A model generated the notes under the pieces. The model was given only the letters and a program-made list of their open reading frames with translations. It was not told the origin of the DNA and made no database searches. Positions 1 through 12,659 of a stretch of 64,000 nucleotides of DNA are shown piece by piece. The translations under genes and the position numbers were made by a program. Every line of letters starts with the position of its first letter. The first letter of the stretch is position 1. This DNA comes from Xanthostigma xanthostigma (Eukaryota; Arthropoda; Insecta; Raphidioptera; Raphidiidae). Location: positions 48,763,201 through 48,827,200 of the forward strand of contig OY754470.1 of NCBI GenBank assembly GCA_963575645.1. The letters run 5' to 3'.

Positions 1-198
1 CGGATTTTTGAAACAGTTTTCACTAATAGAAAGAGTGTTAAAGAAGGAAGATTTGTATATATAATTTGTAAATATTTCGTACAAAATATCGCTGAAATAT
101 GACGGTGTTTTGTCAAAAATCACTATCACTAATTCCATAACAATCTATCTTTTATAGGCAATCTACAAATCCACGTGAAGCTGGACCGGGCCACTAGT
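1..198 (+). mobile_element. Helitron-like element, 3' part
   Basis: This stretch ends in GAAGCTGGACCGGGCCACTAGT, close to the GCGAAGCCGAACTGGACTGCTAGT end of the intact copy that starts 17 bp further on. It shows the typical phrases for the group (TTTTCACTAATAGAAAGAGTG, a GAAGC...GGGCC...CTAGT terminus). The left end lies outside the window. It is non-coding. The Helitron assignment rests on the CTAGT terminus and resemblance to the family that starts TCTATACTAATAT in insects. Confidence 0.5.
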
Positions 199-214
199 CA
201 TTAATAAAATAAAA

Positions 215-448
215 TCTATGCTAATATTATAAAGAGGAAGTTTGTAAGTTTGGATGTAGGAGGTAATCTCCGTAACTACACATCCGATTTCAAAAATTTT
301 TCACCAATATTTAGAATAAAACTTCAGGATGGACATAGGCTATATATTTAAAATAACAGCGCTTTCGTGGAGACAAATTTTGCAACGTAAGTCGACGAAA
401 AAACGCTGGCATTCTACAAATTCGGGCGAAGCCGAACTGGACTGCTAG
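215..448 (+). mobile_element. Helitron-like element, short complete copy
   Basis: A 234-bp non-autonomous element. It starts TCTATGCTAATATTATAAAG and ends GAAGCCGAACTGGACTGCTAGT, with no terminal inverted repeats, as expected for Helitron-like elements (TC start, CTAGT end). The interior shares long runs with the copy at 1321-1554, for example GGATGTAGGAGGTAATCTCC and ACATAGGCTATATATT. It has no ORF of note. Confidence 0.6.
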
Positions 449-830
449 TTGTTTATAAATAAATCTATTGGTTCGGAGATAGAGTCAATCTCGTTTTTCC
501 CCCAACGTATATTAAAAAATAAAATAAAAAACATTTTCAAACAAAAAAAAAGAAATAAATTGAAAAAAAGTGAATTAAAATTTAAAATTACTGGACCATA
601 AATATTACGAACAGAACGTAACAATTATAATCTGGTGTATAGTTTCATCAATGTACTAACATTCTTGTAATTTTATCCGAGCATGCGCTAGTTACGTTGA
701 TAAAATTAAAACTAATTCAGTTACAAGGTGTAATTACAGTTATTCGATACTTATGTTTTTATGAAATTAAACTTTCGTTATTTAATTACTTTTATCTACA
801 TATACAAAATGCTCCACGAGTTTATAGTAG

Positions 831-953
831 GTTCGTTCCAAGCAGCCGCGAACGGTAATAGAACCGTACAGTCTTTTCACTGCGCAAGACAGTCTTGGGC
901 AGTAACAAGACTGTGTACGGTTTTGTTACCGTTCACGGCTGCTTGGAACGAAC
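831..953. repeat. Fold-back repeat (GTTCGTTCCAAGCAGCC ends)
   Basis: Arms of about 45 bp with few mismatches: GTTCGTTCCAAGCAGCCGCG on the left and its reverse complement at 934-953, separated by a roughly 30-bp loop around 880-905. The repeat shares GTCCAAGCAGCC-type ends with the fold-back at 26035-26169, so it is a small family. The open frame that crosses it (761-985) is a by-product of the repeat. Confidence 0.8.
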
Positions 954-1320
954 TTATTATTGCACCAAAAATGTATTTTCAATGACAGTTTTTTTATTTG
1001 TGTTAATAGTTTGGATGGTCTATTAGAGCTTTATGGAGTCAACTACAAAAATCACTTTTAGCAAAAATTTAATTATGTGTTGACAGGGTGAAGCTACTCG
1101 AAGCTTGTACGATTTTTACTTTGCCAACGATATTTTGATCCATGATTAAAAAAAATATCTAGCATTCCGCATCTTATCTAACCATGGCGGCCTGTGCAAT
1201 CATCCAGCAATCACTTCCTAAAATTGCTACTGTTTTTGAGAATGTGATTTATGATAAAATAATAATTAACTGTAATTATGCCTGCTCAATTAATTAATGA
1301 TCATGTTATATTTATACTAA

Positions 1321-1554
1321 TCTATATTAACATTATCAACAGGTAAAGTTTGTAGGTTTGGATGTAGGAGGTAATCTCCGAAACTGCTCATCCGATTTCA
1401 AAGTTTTTTCCACCAATATTTAGAATGATCCTTCGGGATAGACATAGGCTATATATTGTCGCGTTAAAATAAAAGCGTTTTTCGTGGAGACCAATTTTGC
1501 AACTTAAGTCGACGAAATCTACAATTTCGAGCGAAGCTGAACCGGGCCACTAAT
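1321..1554 (+). mobile_element. Helitron-like element, diverged copy
   Basis: Second member of the family at 215-448. It starts TCTATATTAACATTATCAAC and ends GAAGCTGAACCGGGCCACTAAT (terminal CTAGT mutated). The middle is conserved: GTTTGGATGTAGGAGGTAAT, CATCCGATTTCAAAG and GGAGACCAATTTTGCAAC all recur. It is non-coding. Confidence 0.6.
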
Positions 1555-2130
1555 ATTATATGATTTGATTAGAATAGGGTAGATTTCAATTTCGAAGATA
1601 TATTTTTTTTACATTTTAGTAATTACCTATTACATCTATATGGTTTGATATGGAGTGTGTTTTAAAAAAGAGCGTTCTGAACTAAAAATAGACTTGTCTT
1701 ATATATTTACCACCTTGTTTGGTTATGTATTTTAAAAAACTTCTGTATATATACTTAAACCTTAAATATTTAGTAAACTTGGTTAAAATATAAACATCAT
1801 TCTTCACCTATGGCCACGAAAATAATAAATAGAGTATAACTATTATGGGTTATTGAACTTATTTTATAAAATGTTAAGTTTGGAAGATAAACCTAAATAT
1901 AGGTACGTTTAGAAAACTAAACGTGTTCAAATTTTTATTTAGATATGGAATATTTTTGTCGCAGGAGATGCACAAGAGATACAGAGCTGCGGGCGGTCTC
2001 ATTGGCTTCAACGTGATTTTTTCCATAAGAATGGTGAATACTAACCGTATCGGAAGGCTCTTAGTGTCTCAAAAAGTCGCCTAATTGCGAAAACATCGAA
2101 AAATATAAAAGTGTCACGGAGGCAAATTAC
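1555..2130. other. Gene-free AT-rich stretch
   Basis: I see no coding exon, RNA gene or clear repeat boundary here. It is AT-rich sequence with short chance frames. Confidence 0.5.
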
Positions 2131-2134
2131 AACT

Positions 2135-3060
2135 TTCTTAAGCCGAGTCCACCGTGCTTGTTTTGCCCTCCTGGATACGTCAGCAGGGTTCCAAAGGGAT
2201 TTTTCGAGTAGAAATAAATTTGAACGGATAATGGAACGGATTTCATGATCTGAACGGATTTAACGGATTTTCTAACTTTTCCGAATGTTTTACCTTTTTT
2301 ACTACATATAAATTCAAACTTCACTCGATAATTAATCGATAATTTGGGAACATTCGGGTATTTTTAGCACGTTCGAGCATATCTGAGCACGTTTCTTTCA
2401 CTACCTCTGTCCTACTCCTCTCTCTATTTGGGTAGAAAAAGATAAGAGAGTGTATGAAACAATGTGTTCGCGAAACACACACCTATATCGATGAATATCG
2501 ACTCGCTATCTTTGTCTGATGCGTTTTTTTTACACAACTGGAGTCAAGTGTTTCGAGTTACACGGATTTACGGAACACATTGAGGATTTAACTGATTGTA
2601 CTGCCGCGTTTGTTACTATCGCAACATTCTAACAGTCAATATAATATTTTTATTTCAAAAAAATGTGAAAAATCTACGAAATAATCGATTCATTGGATGT
2701 GAAAAAATGAATCATTTCTATTCAATTTAAAGTCTGTTTGTAAGTAAAAGTAAATTCAACGAAAATTCATTTAATAATGTTAATAATAAAGCCATAATGA
2801 AGGTGGAAACACGTCGATGTGTCGTTTATGGTACCGCATACTTCACTTTACTCTCTATCTCTCTCACACTCATTGCATTAATGGGTGAACCGGGCGAACG
2901 GATGGAAACGGATTTTTCAGACCACTTCCTCAGCACTTTTGGTCTTACCGACGGATTTCTGAGGAGAAAAATCTGGCAGCCCTGTACGTCAGTACTTACG
3001 GCTTAAAAAAAAGACAGAAGTATATGTTTGCACCCTAATGGATGGGTTGCGATTTAATTC
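2135..3060. mobile_element. Degenerate element with TAAGCCG ends
   Basis: The two ends are loosely inverted copies. The left has TTAAGCCG, then GGATACGTCAGCAGGG, then GATTTTTC; the right, read backwards, has TTAAGCCG, GACGTACAGGG and GATTTTTC. The right edge (3007-3060) carries AAGACAGAAGTATATGTTTG, which recurs inverted at about 23510 and 43340. The pieces CTTGTTTTGCCCTCCTGGATACG recur near 43380. The interior has repeated ACGGATTT words and no intact ORF. It is probably an old DNA transposon, of uncertain class. Confidence 0.4.
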
Positions 3061-3069
3061 CTATGTTCA

Positions 3070-4199
<1,130 letters not shown>

Positions 4200-4843
4200 T
4201 CTTAATATATAAAAATTACGTGTCACATGTTTGTCCGCGATGAACTCCTAAACTACTGAACCGATTTTAAATTTGATTTGCACACCGTGTGCAATTCGAC
4301 CCAACTTGAAAGATAGGATAGCTTACATTTCAATTTATAGTCGCAATATTATTTTATTGCAAATTATTTGTCTATTCCTTGACAGTCATAATACAACCAT
4401 ATAAGATGGCGAACCTGTTGACTGGATTGAGTGAATTTTCAATAGATGGCGCAACGAACTTAACAACCATATAAGATGGCAATACCTGTTGACTGGATTG
4501 AGTGAATATTCAATAGATGGCACAACGAACTTAACAACCATATATCTAGATCGAGGATGTAAAAAAACTGAATATCGTTTAAAACTGCTCGGAACGACAG
4601 CGCAGCCGGAGTGCTCGAAATAGAGCAAGTGTTTTAAAGACCAGTTATCCGCGAATACTTTACGCTATTTTTTTTCGAGCACGACGGCGCAGCCGGAGTG
4701 CTCGACATACACACATATACGCCCATGTATATTTTAAAATAGCTAGCAACTAATAAAATAGATAGATAGATAGATAGATGTTCCAATTAAATTGTTTTAT
4801 TATTTCACTTTATACGTAGCGAAGCACGTACAGGGCCGCTAGT
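4200..4843 (+). mobile_element. Helitron-like element with internal tandem repeat
   Basis: It starts TCTTAATATATAAAAATTAC and ends GCACGTACAGGGCCGCTAGT, the signature of insect Helitron-like elements. Early on it carries CTCCTAAACTACTGAACCGA, also typical. The interior is expanded: a roughly 70-bp unit (AACCATATAAGATGGCGAAC onward) occurs twice at 4394-4534, the word GCGCAGCCGGAGTGCTCGA occurs at 4601 and 4687, and an AGAT microsatellite lies at 4757-4780. It is non-coding. Confidence 0.65.
4394..4534 (+). repeat. Two-copy tandem repeat, about 70 bp
   Basis: The unit contains CCTGTTGACTGGATTGAGTG and ATAGATGGC(G/A)CAACGAACTT and is repeated head to tail with few differences. It sits inside the Helitron-like element. 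Confidence 0.85.
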
Positions 4844-5271
4844 ATACTTATAAAATCAACACGCGTGTGAAGGTAATAATTTTCGATAGTTTTGTTTTCA
4901 AAGTATAAGTCAAAATAAAATTACTAAATTGCATACTGTTACATACAGATGTTACCAAAATAGGTAAAGAAACTTTAAGATCGCATATCTTTCCGTTAGA
5001 CTTCAGCCGCGCTGGGACTATAAAAAGTTTTTGCAAATAATAATAATGCGTTTAACGTCCGTTTCTCGACTTTACGTCATAACAGACGGCATTCGCACCA
5101 TTACTATTTTCCATCTATCACACTTCCCGTTATTTTCTACATTTTTAAACTTAATTACTAGCAATGGGCGAATGAATGAATTTTCAGCATAGGAGTTTGA
5201 CAGGTAATCGGCCATGACCTTGAATAAGGAACCATCTCAAAGTTTATCTGGAATTATTGAAGGAAACCATA

Positions 5272-5361
5272 GAAAACTTTGATATTCTTGCACTGCGCGT
5301 CATGATGCCCTCGGCTCGCCTCGGACATCATGGCGCGCAGTACAAGAATATCAAACTTTCG
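5272..5361. repeat. Hairpin with CG-rich arms
   Basis: Arms of about 40 bp: TTTGATATTCTTGCACTGCG and, inverted, CGCAGTACAAGAATATCAAA, plus CATGATG/CATCATG near the loop CCCTCGGCTCGCCTCGGA. The rest of 4844-5480 shows no gene. Confidence 0.8.
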
Positions 5362-5482
5362 GCCCTTGTTGTGTAATAGGTATACTATTTCAGTGACACG
5401 AGATAATTTTGATGATAGATACTATTTACGGGATCTTTGTTTATCATATAGTAGAACAAAAGTTCATTTTAATCAATTCGTG

Positions 5483-5589
5483 TAAGGCCTAGTTTATATG
5501 AGAGGCGTTCAACGCGCGTTGGCCCAACGCGCGTTTACAGTTTCTATACAATTGTATAGAACTGTTTATATGATAACGCGCGTTCAAGA
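5483..5589. repeat. Partial copy of the TAAGGCCTAGTTTATATGAG palindrome
   Basis: It shares TAAGGCCTAGTTTATATGAG followed by AGGCGTTCAACGCGCGTTGG with the complete palindrome at 50809-50889. In this copy the centre is expanded and carries a perfect 20-bp palindrome (TTCTATACAATTGTATAGAA, 5542-5561). Confidence 0.75.
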
Positions 5590-6693
5590 ATAATGGCTTA
5601 TGTAACGGAAGTATCAAGGCGTACGCAAGGAACATCTGCATTCAGAAGCGACGCTTTGGTGTTACAATATGTGGGTGCCTTGTTATCAAACAATCCATTA
5701 GAACTTCCGAAACAAATTCATGTTACACATACTACACAGCATAATATTAAAATTACCACACTGTACACCGTGACGTCATAGTGGTAACATCAGTGGCGCC
5801 AGATAAACTAAACCTTTCAGACAACATTTTCGATTTAAAATGTGATTTATCAAACGCAATAAATCGTCATTTCGAAAGAAATGGGCAATAATGATAAAAT
5901 AGAAAAGTAACTACTTCAAATTCTGTTCATATGACGAATCTAAAAAAAAAACTAAAATCCGACTAAGTGACAAAAAAAAAATACGTGTGAGCTTAACTCA
6001 CATAAGCTCACGAAGGAAGTGAAACTTCTTTAGAGTTATGTACTCGTTTCATTGATGCGTTATCTATTTTGCAATGCCAAGGTTTTTTTTTATATTTCTT
6101 CGTCGATGAATCATTTCTCCTTTAATTTTGCGGTACCAAGGTTTCTTGTAAATTTTCACGCCGTTGAAACTTCAAACAGATGCGTCGCTAAAGAAGTTTT
6201 ACTTAAACAGGCAAATCGAAACGTGAAATAGTCGTTTTTGTTATCAGTATAAGCGAAGCCGGACTGTACATTTTTTACTTCAGCTTTCAAGCAGGTCCTT
6301 GACTACTTATACAAAAAAAAAACTATCTATTATTTTAATATCCCTGTTTTCTACTTTTTCGTAGTGGGGATTTTGTTTCTTAAACTTTTATTTTTATTTC
6401 AGTTTTTATAAAAAAAAAATGTAAAAAAGCTGTTTATTATAAACAATAATATATTTTGAAAATCACCACCATAATTTCATTATTTAAAAACTAAAGCCAT
6501 TTCTATTAAATGAATTTTTTATTTTTAAATAGATCCTTAGAAAGGTTTTATTTTTGAAATCATATGTAAAATAATATGTTAAATTATCTTATTGTAAAAT
6601 ATATTCATTTTAAAATAATCAAAGATTTTTTTGTTACTATTCGAAAAAAGTTAAATTTTAGTATATATTAGATATCGTGTCAATCGATAATAA
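5590..6693. other. Gene-free AT-rich stretch
   Basis: No exon or RNA gene seen. It contains short A and T runs and a 62-codon chance frame with no recognisable domain. Confidence 0.5.
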
Positions 6694-6859
6694 TTAATAA
6701 GAAAAATCGCAGGTTTGTGGACAAAAGTTTTATTTATAAATGTACGACGTTTCGTCTATAAATTTATATTGTACTTGTAAAAATTCTAAATTTATAGACG
6801 AAACGCCGTACATTTATAAATAAAACTTTTGTCCACAAACCTGCGATTTTTCTTATTAA
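6694..6859. repeat. Fold-back repeat, family of 47791-48236 (short copy)
   Basis: Arms of about 70 bp start TTAATAAGAAAAATCGCAGG and contain TGTACGACGTTTCGTCTATA, with a loop of about 20 bp. The same arms flank a 300-bp spacer at 47791-48236. The 35 bp to the left (with GATATCGTGTC and ATCGATAATA) are also shared, so the element is larger than the hairpin. This copy looks like an internal-deletion form. Confidence 0.85.
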
Positions 6860-8115
6860 ATTTTAGTGCCAACTTGTAACAACTGAATAAACTGTAACAG
6901 TCTAGGCAAATACTTTTTATTGTCCTGCTGCTAGTCTAACTACCCTTTTTCAAACATGGGACGTCACGCGATTGGTTGGTACCAAAAATACACTCACTAT
7001 AACGGCAACCAGTGGTAGGCCTTGATTCAACGAAATATTAAAATTACTGTAAATCGACTGTCTTTGATTTTAGGAATAAGTAGCTGTACTCCATCTATCG
7101 GTAACAATTAATTAACGCAAGGAACTCCTACAACGAACGAAATCAAATCAATACACGAACCACAGCACTGGCGTTCTATCAACTGGTAGTTAAGGTTTCG
7201 TATCGTGGATGTTAAAATCATAAACGACCCACCACTAACGGTAGCCGTATCGTCTGAACTACATATTATGGAAGTCGTAAGGGTCAAAAGCACTTGAGTG
7301 AATTTATTGTTGCAATGCAACATGTCTTCTACTTTACGATACTTAAATAGTATTAAAGATAAGAAAATATTTCTGGTTCATAAATTAAAGAATCCGTCGT
7401 AATAATAGCCGACTGCTTGGGGGTCGTCTAGTGCTCGACTCTGACCTAAAAATATTCCTAAAAGAAAAAAATAAAACTTTAATTTACATTTGGCGAACGG
7501 AATACAAGACAAGAAAAAGCAACTGCTCGGATTTTTAATTGGCAGTTAGTAAGGAAGACTATTTTAAAACTAATAGCAAATTTTTTTGTTCTTTTTCGAG
7601 TCATTCTGATTCATTTTTTTGATGTCATTTTGGTTTTATTTATTCTGTTTAATTATTTGAAAGCTTATGCTACTGATAACTATATATGTATAGAATTTGA
7701 AGTGACATGAAACCACATGACTAAATGTTTTTTATGTGAATTACACACATATTTGCGTGTTGTAGTTCTAGAAACGAAACATTTAAATCGGTTTCCTGTA
7801 AACAAACCGCAACATTACAAGTAAACGTTTTTGGTTTTCGATTCGACCACAAAAACATTTAGTTATTTGTTTGATATACCTATATCTACAATAAGAAGTA
7901 CAGAATGTATTGATAATTTCGTGATACCGGGAAATTAAATTTGACATCATCGAAATCAATACCAGGAAAATGTTTTACTAGGAAAAGTACTTTGTTTTCA
8001 ACAAGGGGTGTTGCAGTTTTACAGGTGGCAACCCTTTATATCCCGTGATCATCCGCGCTTATATTAGATGAATTGGGAAACAAGTGATAGAAGTCTATAA
8101 AAATGTAGTCAATTT
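6860..8115. other. Gene-free stretch
   Basis: No convincing exon on either strand. A 71-codon minus-strand frame at 7108-7323 has no recognisable domain and no supporting splice pattern. Confidence 0.45.
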
Positions 8116-8146
8116 AAATCTTTGATTAACGTCTGAATAGAACTCT

Positions 8147-8332
8147 TCAAGTAAATAAAATTGTCGACCAATTATTCTCAGACCATACGATATATTGACA
8201 AAAATGATAAAAATACAAATCAATATAACACAAGATGACGTCATCTTGTGTTATATTGATTTGTATTTTTATCATTTTTGTCAATATATCGTATGGTCTG
8301 AGAAAAATTGGTCGACAATTTTATTTACTTGA
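8147..8332. repeat. Near-perfect palindrome, 93-bp arms
   Basis: The sequence reads almost identically on both strands, pivoting on ATGACGTCAT at 8235-8244. The outer arms read AAGTAAATAAAATTGTCGAC and the inner arms AATCAATATAACACAAGATG. A 16-bp direct repeat, TGTAGTCAATTTAAAT, lies at about 8104 and 8334. The outer arm sequence recurs in the element at 10329-10667 and in remnants near 14410 and 58370. Confidence 0.92.
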
Positions 8333-8349
8333 TGTAGTCAATTTAAATT

Positions 8350-9570
8350 AACTTCAAAAATAATGTAAAAATTAACATAGCCTATAGGACTTCTGGAATC
8401 AGAAATAACATTAAAAAAAATTCATCAAAACCCTTTACAGACTTCGTGGTATAGCGAAATGTCTAAATCAGGAGAAATATTATTTTTTTTTAGCCATTAC
8501 AAAATTTTCTTCACTACTGTCAGGCTGCTCAAAAATAAAAAACGTGCCTTCTGAAGTACCTATATTAAGTCATTAATATCGTTCTATTTTCAAAGTACTT
8601 TCGGCACATTATGATCATCATTCCAGTTTGCATGGAGATCAGTGATATTTTTTAGGTGTTTGTAGCGTGATATTCAACTGTTAATTTCACTTTTGATTTA
8701 AACATTTCTCCTTTCAAGTCTGAAACTAAAGAATGGAGAATATCCACATAATAGTAGTAACAAGCATTGATAGCTATTGATAGTATCTATTGTTTAATAA
8801 TAAACTTTAAGCTGTTACGAAAGTAATTGTTTATATATGTGAGGTATATGTAAAAAGTAACTTAAGGCCGTTGCACATGAGGCTGGAACTACTGCTGGAA
8901 CTTTTCTGGTTGGTTTTATTTTCTTTTTTAGCATAGCGAATTCGTCAAGCAAAAATCTTTGTCTGACGAAACCATAGCGTTGTGTAAAACTAAACGCTAT
9001 GTTTTATTAAATTTAAATATCAAACATAAATTTACATCAAGTAATGTTACATTTATATGTATTTACATTATTTAATTACTTTTATTTGAAACTGAAAAAA
9101 GTTTTTAATAATTGGATTACATTTTCAAACTAAATAATTAATAAATGATAAAAGAAACAATTTTACTACCTATTGGTATCTACGTGGGCAAAATTTGAAT
9201 AGATATTATAAAGACAGTCATCGATTTGTATTTTCAATACTACAATATTAATATTAATGTACGGAATAATATTATATCTGAAAAGATTACAATATCTAGG
9301 TCAATACAAATCGAAATTCAATATGTCAAAGTTTAATATTTAATTGTTAGTCGACTGGTGTCCCTCCATTGATGTCCAGTTATGTCTTTATCTACTAATT
9401 TCAAAGCTTTGTAATTAGTATTAACAAAAATAATTGTCACTATGATCAGACAAATCGAAGACCTCTCTGGAGGATTTAATTATTCATTTTTAAGGCCACC
9501 TTAGTTATTACTATTATTTATAGTTAGTAGCAATTCATTTTTCCAATTTATTATTTTTAGGGTTCCGTTC
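8350..9570. other. Gene-free AT-rich stretch
   Basis: No exon, RNA gene or clear repeat border is visible. Confidence 0.5.
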
Positions 9571-9572
9571 CT

Positions 9573-9657
9573 GAAAAGGATTAGAACCCACGACCGGTGA
9601 ATCCGAGAGTTGACTTCAGCGAAGACCCGCGCCTTAGACCGCTCGGTCAACGATTGC
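9573..9657 (-). repeat. tRNA-Leu-like sequence, probably SINE-derived
   Basis: Read on the minus strand it has a good A box (TGACCGAGCGGTCTAAGGCGC) and B box (GGGTTCTAATCC) with the long variable region of a leucine-type tRNA. The acceptor stem does not pair and the T stem is poor, so it is not a working tRNA. A CATACATACATACAAAC run lies nearby at 9729-9747, common around insect SINEs. Confidence 0.55.
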
Positions 9658-10328
9658 TCTTACAGTAGTGGCATAACATACTAACAGTAATAAACCACTT
9701 GCTGTAGTCCAAACGCAGGTTACAAACAAACATACATACATACAAACTTACAAGTGAATTTAATATAAAGCGTGTAATAAAAGGAAAAAGCTAAATATCA
9801 GTTACTTTAGAGTATAATTTAAAGTAGGTACATAAAAATAGGCTAAATGTCTCCACGTGTCTATTTTAAAACTTATAAATATTCAAAAGCAATTTTCCGC
9901 ACGCAAAATTTGTAGGACAAAAAATGTCAATTATTTTTCATACTGTCTCGTTTAACAACGCCGGGCAAACTTCCGTTAATAAAAACGTTAAATGGAAAAA
10001 ACACGGAAACATTTTCTTTGTAACATGAAAATAATATCCGGCCTCATTTGTGACATGTTCGTAAATATATACACTGGGGGCTACGACCTCTAACGACAGG
10101 CGACAAGAAAAACACCCTTATAGCGAGTACAAAGTTGAACACATGTGTTGCGAATCAGCGCCTGGCTTGCGAAAAACGGTTCCAGAGATGCAGTGAACAC
10201 GAAACGTTAGTTCGCGGAACTATCTAGTATCATTGATATCTTTTCGTTGAAGGAAAAACGACGAAACATAGACACAACAACCAGTTGTTGATGTCCGTAA
10301 ATATATTATACATAGGTACTTCTAGTTA

Positions 10329-10667
10329 TAAATAAAATTGTCGACCAATTTTTTTCAGACCATATATTTACAAAAATTATATAAAAATATAATTCAAAGT
10401 AACAAAGGATGACGATTCATTGATTTGTTTGATTCATTCTAACATTATCATTCGCGCATTCTATTAGATAATAAATAACAATACTAATTATTTTTATATT
10501 TTTTAGATTTTTCTGAAGAAGATCCAAAGCTGGATCGAAACGTCATCATTTGTTACTTTAATTTATATTTTTATATAATTTTTGTAGATAATATATGGTC
10601 TGAAAAAAATTGGTCGACAATTTTATTTATTTGAAGAGTTTTATTCAGACGTTAATCAAAGATTTGG
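10329..10667. mobile_element. MITE with GTCGACCAATTTTTTTCAGACC ends
   Basis: The terminal inverted repeats are about 45 bp (AATAAAATTGTCGACCAATT, then CAGACCATATAT). The interior holds GAAGATCCAAAGCTGGATCG. The right side continues with a GAAGAGTTTTATTCAGACG stretch seen inverted beside the palindrome at 8147-8332, so that palindrome is a collapsed member of the same family. Confidence 0.75.
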
Positions 10668-10669
10668 AC

Positions 10670-11940
10670 TTCTAGTTATAAGTAACAGAAAATGAGACAT
10701 TTTTTTTATTTAGATAATAAATTATTCAGCTGACACAGTTTAAGAACCGTGTCCCATATAATATTCAGTAGTCCAAAGATTTGTATCACAAAAAGATATG
10801 TTTATTTTTATCACCATCATTATTCACAAATATCGATGAAATGGGCGTATAATAATACAGAATTATCTTTTCAAAACCAGAAGTAGAAGCTTTCATCGAT
10901 GGAATATGGAACTTATACACTGTCGAAGAAAAAAATGGACATACAACACAAAAAGGATATTTAGGCCATAATATTATAGAAAGCAATCAGCTGATATGGT
11001 ACGGGCAAAATGAATTATGAAAGGGTGCCAAAAGCGATACTGGAAGAGCTAACAATGGAAGCCTGAGGAATGCAAAATGAACTGGAATTTGGAAGCTAGA
11101 ATACTTCGTCAGATGTTATATATTATATCATATTTTGAACATCAAGATTAAAGAGCAACTGCTGATGATTTTACTAAGTGGCAAATTTTTTTAAGAGAAT
11201 ATAGACATCATTTCTGATTCAATGATAATGTTTCCCGTATCATGGCCAAATAAGTTTCGTTTAAAAAACTGTACTTCAATTTTTTTCTGTTTTACGTTCA
11301 AATTTTTGACACAAACTTGAGGCGATTTTTTTATAATCAGCTGTGCTTTATTTCGTTGAATCTAACATTCTAACTTGTTCAATTTAAATTGAGACATATA
11401 AAAAACTGGCACACAAATACAGCGCTGAAGGCACAATTTCACAAAAGGCGCCAACAAAAAAAAAAAAAAATCGTTCATTGTTCAAAGCATGTTTTTCTGA
11501 GATTCTTTTGATCAAAACAAAATAGAATAGAATAAACTTTGACTTTAGTCGCATAAAAGTATAAAACTAATACTAAAGTTGGGTGTCAAGGTACTAACTT
11601 TTACGATGGTTCTACCTTGACACCCGACTCACGTCAATCAGTCATTTTTCATGTCTTTCTTGGATTTTTCACACAATAATAATTACGCAGCAACTAGACG
11701 GAGGGTAGTTTAACCTGTTCACATGTCGACCGGTAGACTCAATTTTGTATTGGTAAAATAAGAAGGAGCTATTGCAACTCGTTAAATAATAAATTTATAA
11801 TTTCACAAAGGAATCAGGAAGTAAGGTTATGAACATACAAATAGAACAATATAGAATACAAAAAAACTTCTATGATTTACACAAACAGTTTTTTAAAATT
11901 TTTTCCACTTTTTAGTGGCTTTTTTGAGGGATATTCATTT
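10670..11940. other. Gene-free stretch with one small hairpin
   Basis: No exon found. A perfect 13-bp stem (GGGTGTCAAGGTA and its complement) lies at 11580-11624 with a 19-nt loop. Confidence 0.5.
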
Positions 11941-11943
11941 TTA

Positions 11944-12269
11944 AAGTGAAACTTTTATTCTATCGCCCCGAATTTTTCTGGCCGTCTGTTGCATGTCGCA
12001 TTACAGGCGGCCGCGGAGTAGGGGTAAAGTGAAAGGCGTTCGGAGAAGGCGCTCGGTAGAGCAGCCAAGGTCAATATGGCGGCGTCCATGGTTAGCATCA
12101 GCTGATCGTGTAGTATGTATAACACATAGTCAGTCTGTCATGCGGGCAAGTGCTGTACAGTGTTTACATGTTTTTATTCGTGTATTCATGTGAATATTGT
12201 TGTTTATAATTAATCGTGATAGATAAGTGTCTACAATCCAACGCCTACAATCCAATAAAAGTTTCACTT
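11944..12269. mobile_element. MITE with 16-bp perfect TIRs, GC-rich interior
   Basis: AAGTGAAACTTTTATT at 11944-11959 is matched exactly, inverted, at 12254-12269. The interior is much richer in G and C than its surroundings and holds an arginine-rich chance frame (11993-12193) with no family match that I recognise. I could not identify a target-site duplication. Confidence 0.6.
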
Positions 12270-12414
12270 GCGTCGTGGTTTCTTAAAACCACACAACTGG
12301 TTTTTTTTGTAAGTTAATTTTTATTGTAATTTATTTTTAGAAGAAACGATTAGAGATAGAGATGGTGAAGTTGTTTAATATTTTTTAGTCAGAGTTAGAC
12401 ATGGTAAAAGTCGT

Positions 12415-12655
12415 TACTATGTGATCACAGTGACTGTTATTCCAGTTACATAAAAATCACAGTGACTTTGTCACGTCGATCCCGACCGAGCAAACACTCG
12501 GTCGGGCGTTACGTCAGTTACTCGGTTGGAGCGATCGTCGTGACTGCGGTGACATGGAACAGCATACGTTACTTTGGAACGTAGTTACCTCTTGTCAGAT
12601 CACAGTGATCATTTTAGACGGGTGGTCACAGTGATTTTTTCATCGTGAAGATATT
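12415..12655. repeat. Fold-back region with four TCACAGTGA copies
   Basis: TCACAGTGA occurs at 12425, 12457, 12600 and 12626. Between the pairs lies a perfect 10-bp hairpin, CCCGACCGAG/CTCGGTCGGG (12481-12506), and a broader loose inversion (GTCACGTCGATC against GATCGTCGTGAC). It is probably an old fold-back element rather than a control site. Confidence 0.5.
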
Positions 12656-12659
12656 TATT

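Noticed and set aside
9573-9657. Functional tRNA-Leu
   Set aside because: A and B boxes are good but the acceptor and T stems do not pair.
11993-12193. Arginine-rich 66-codon frame
   Set aside because: It is inside a MITE with perfect TIRs and its composition follows from the GC-rich interior. No domain is recognisable.
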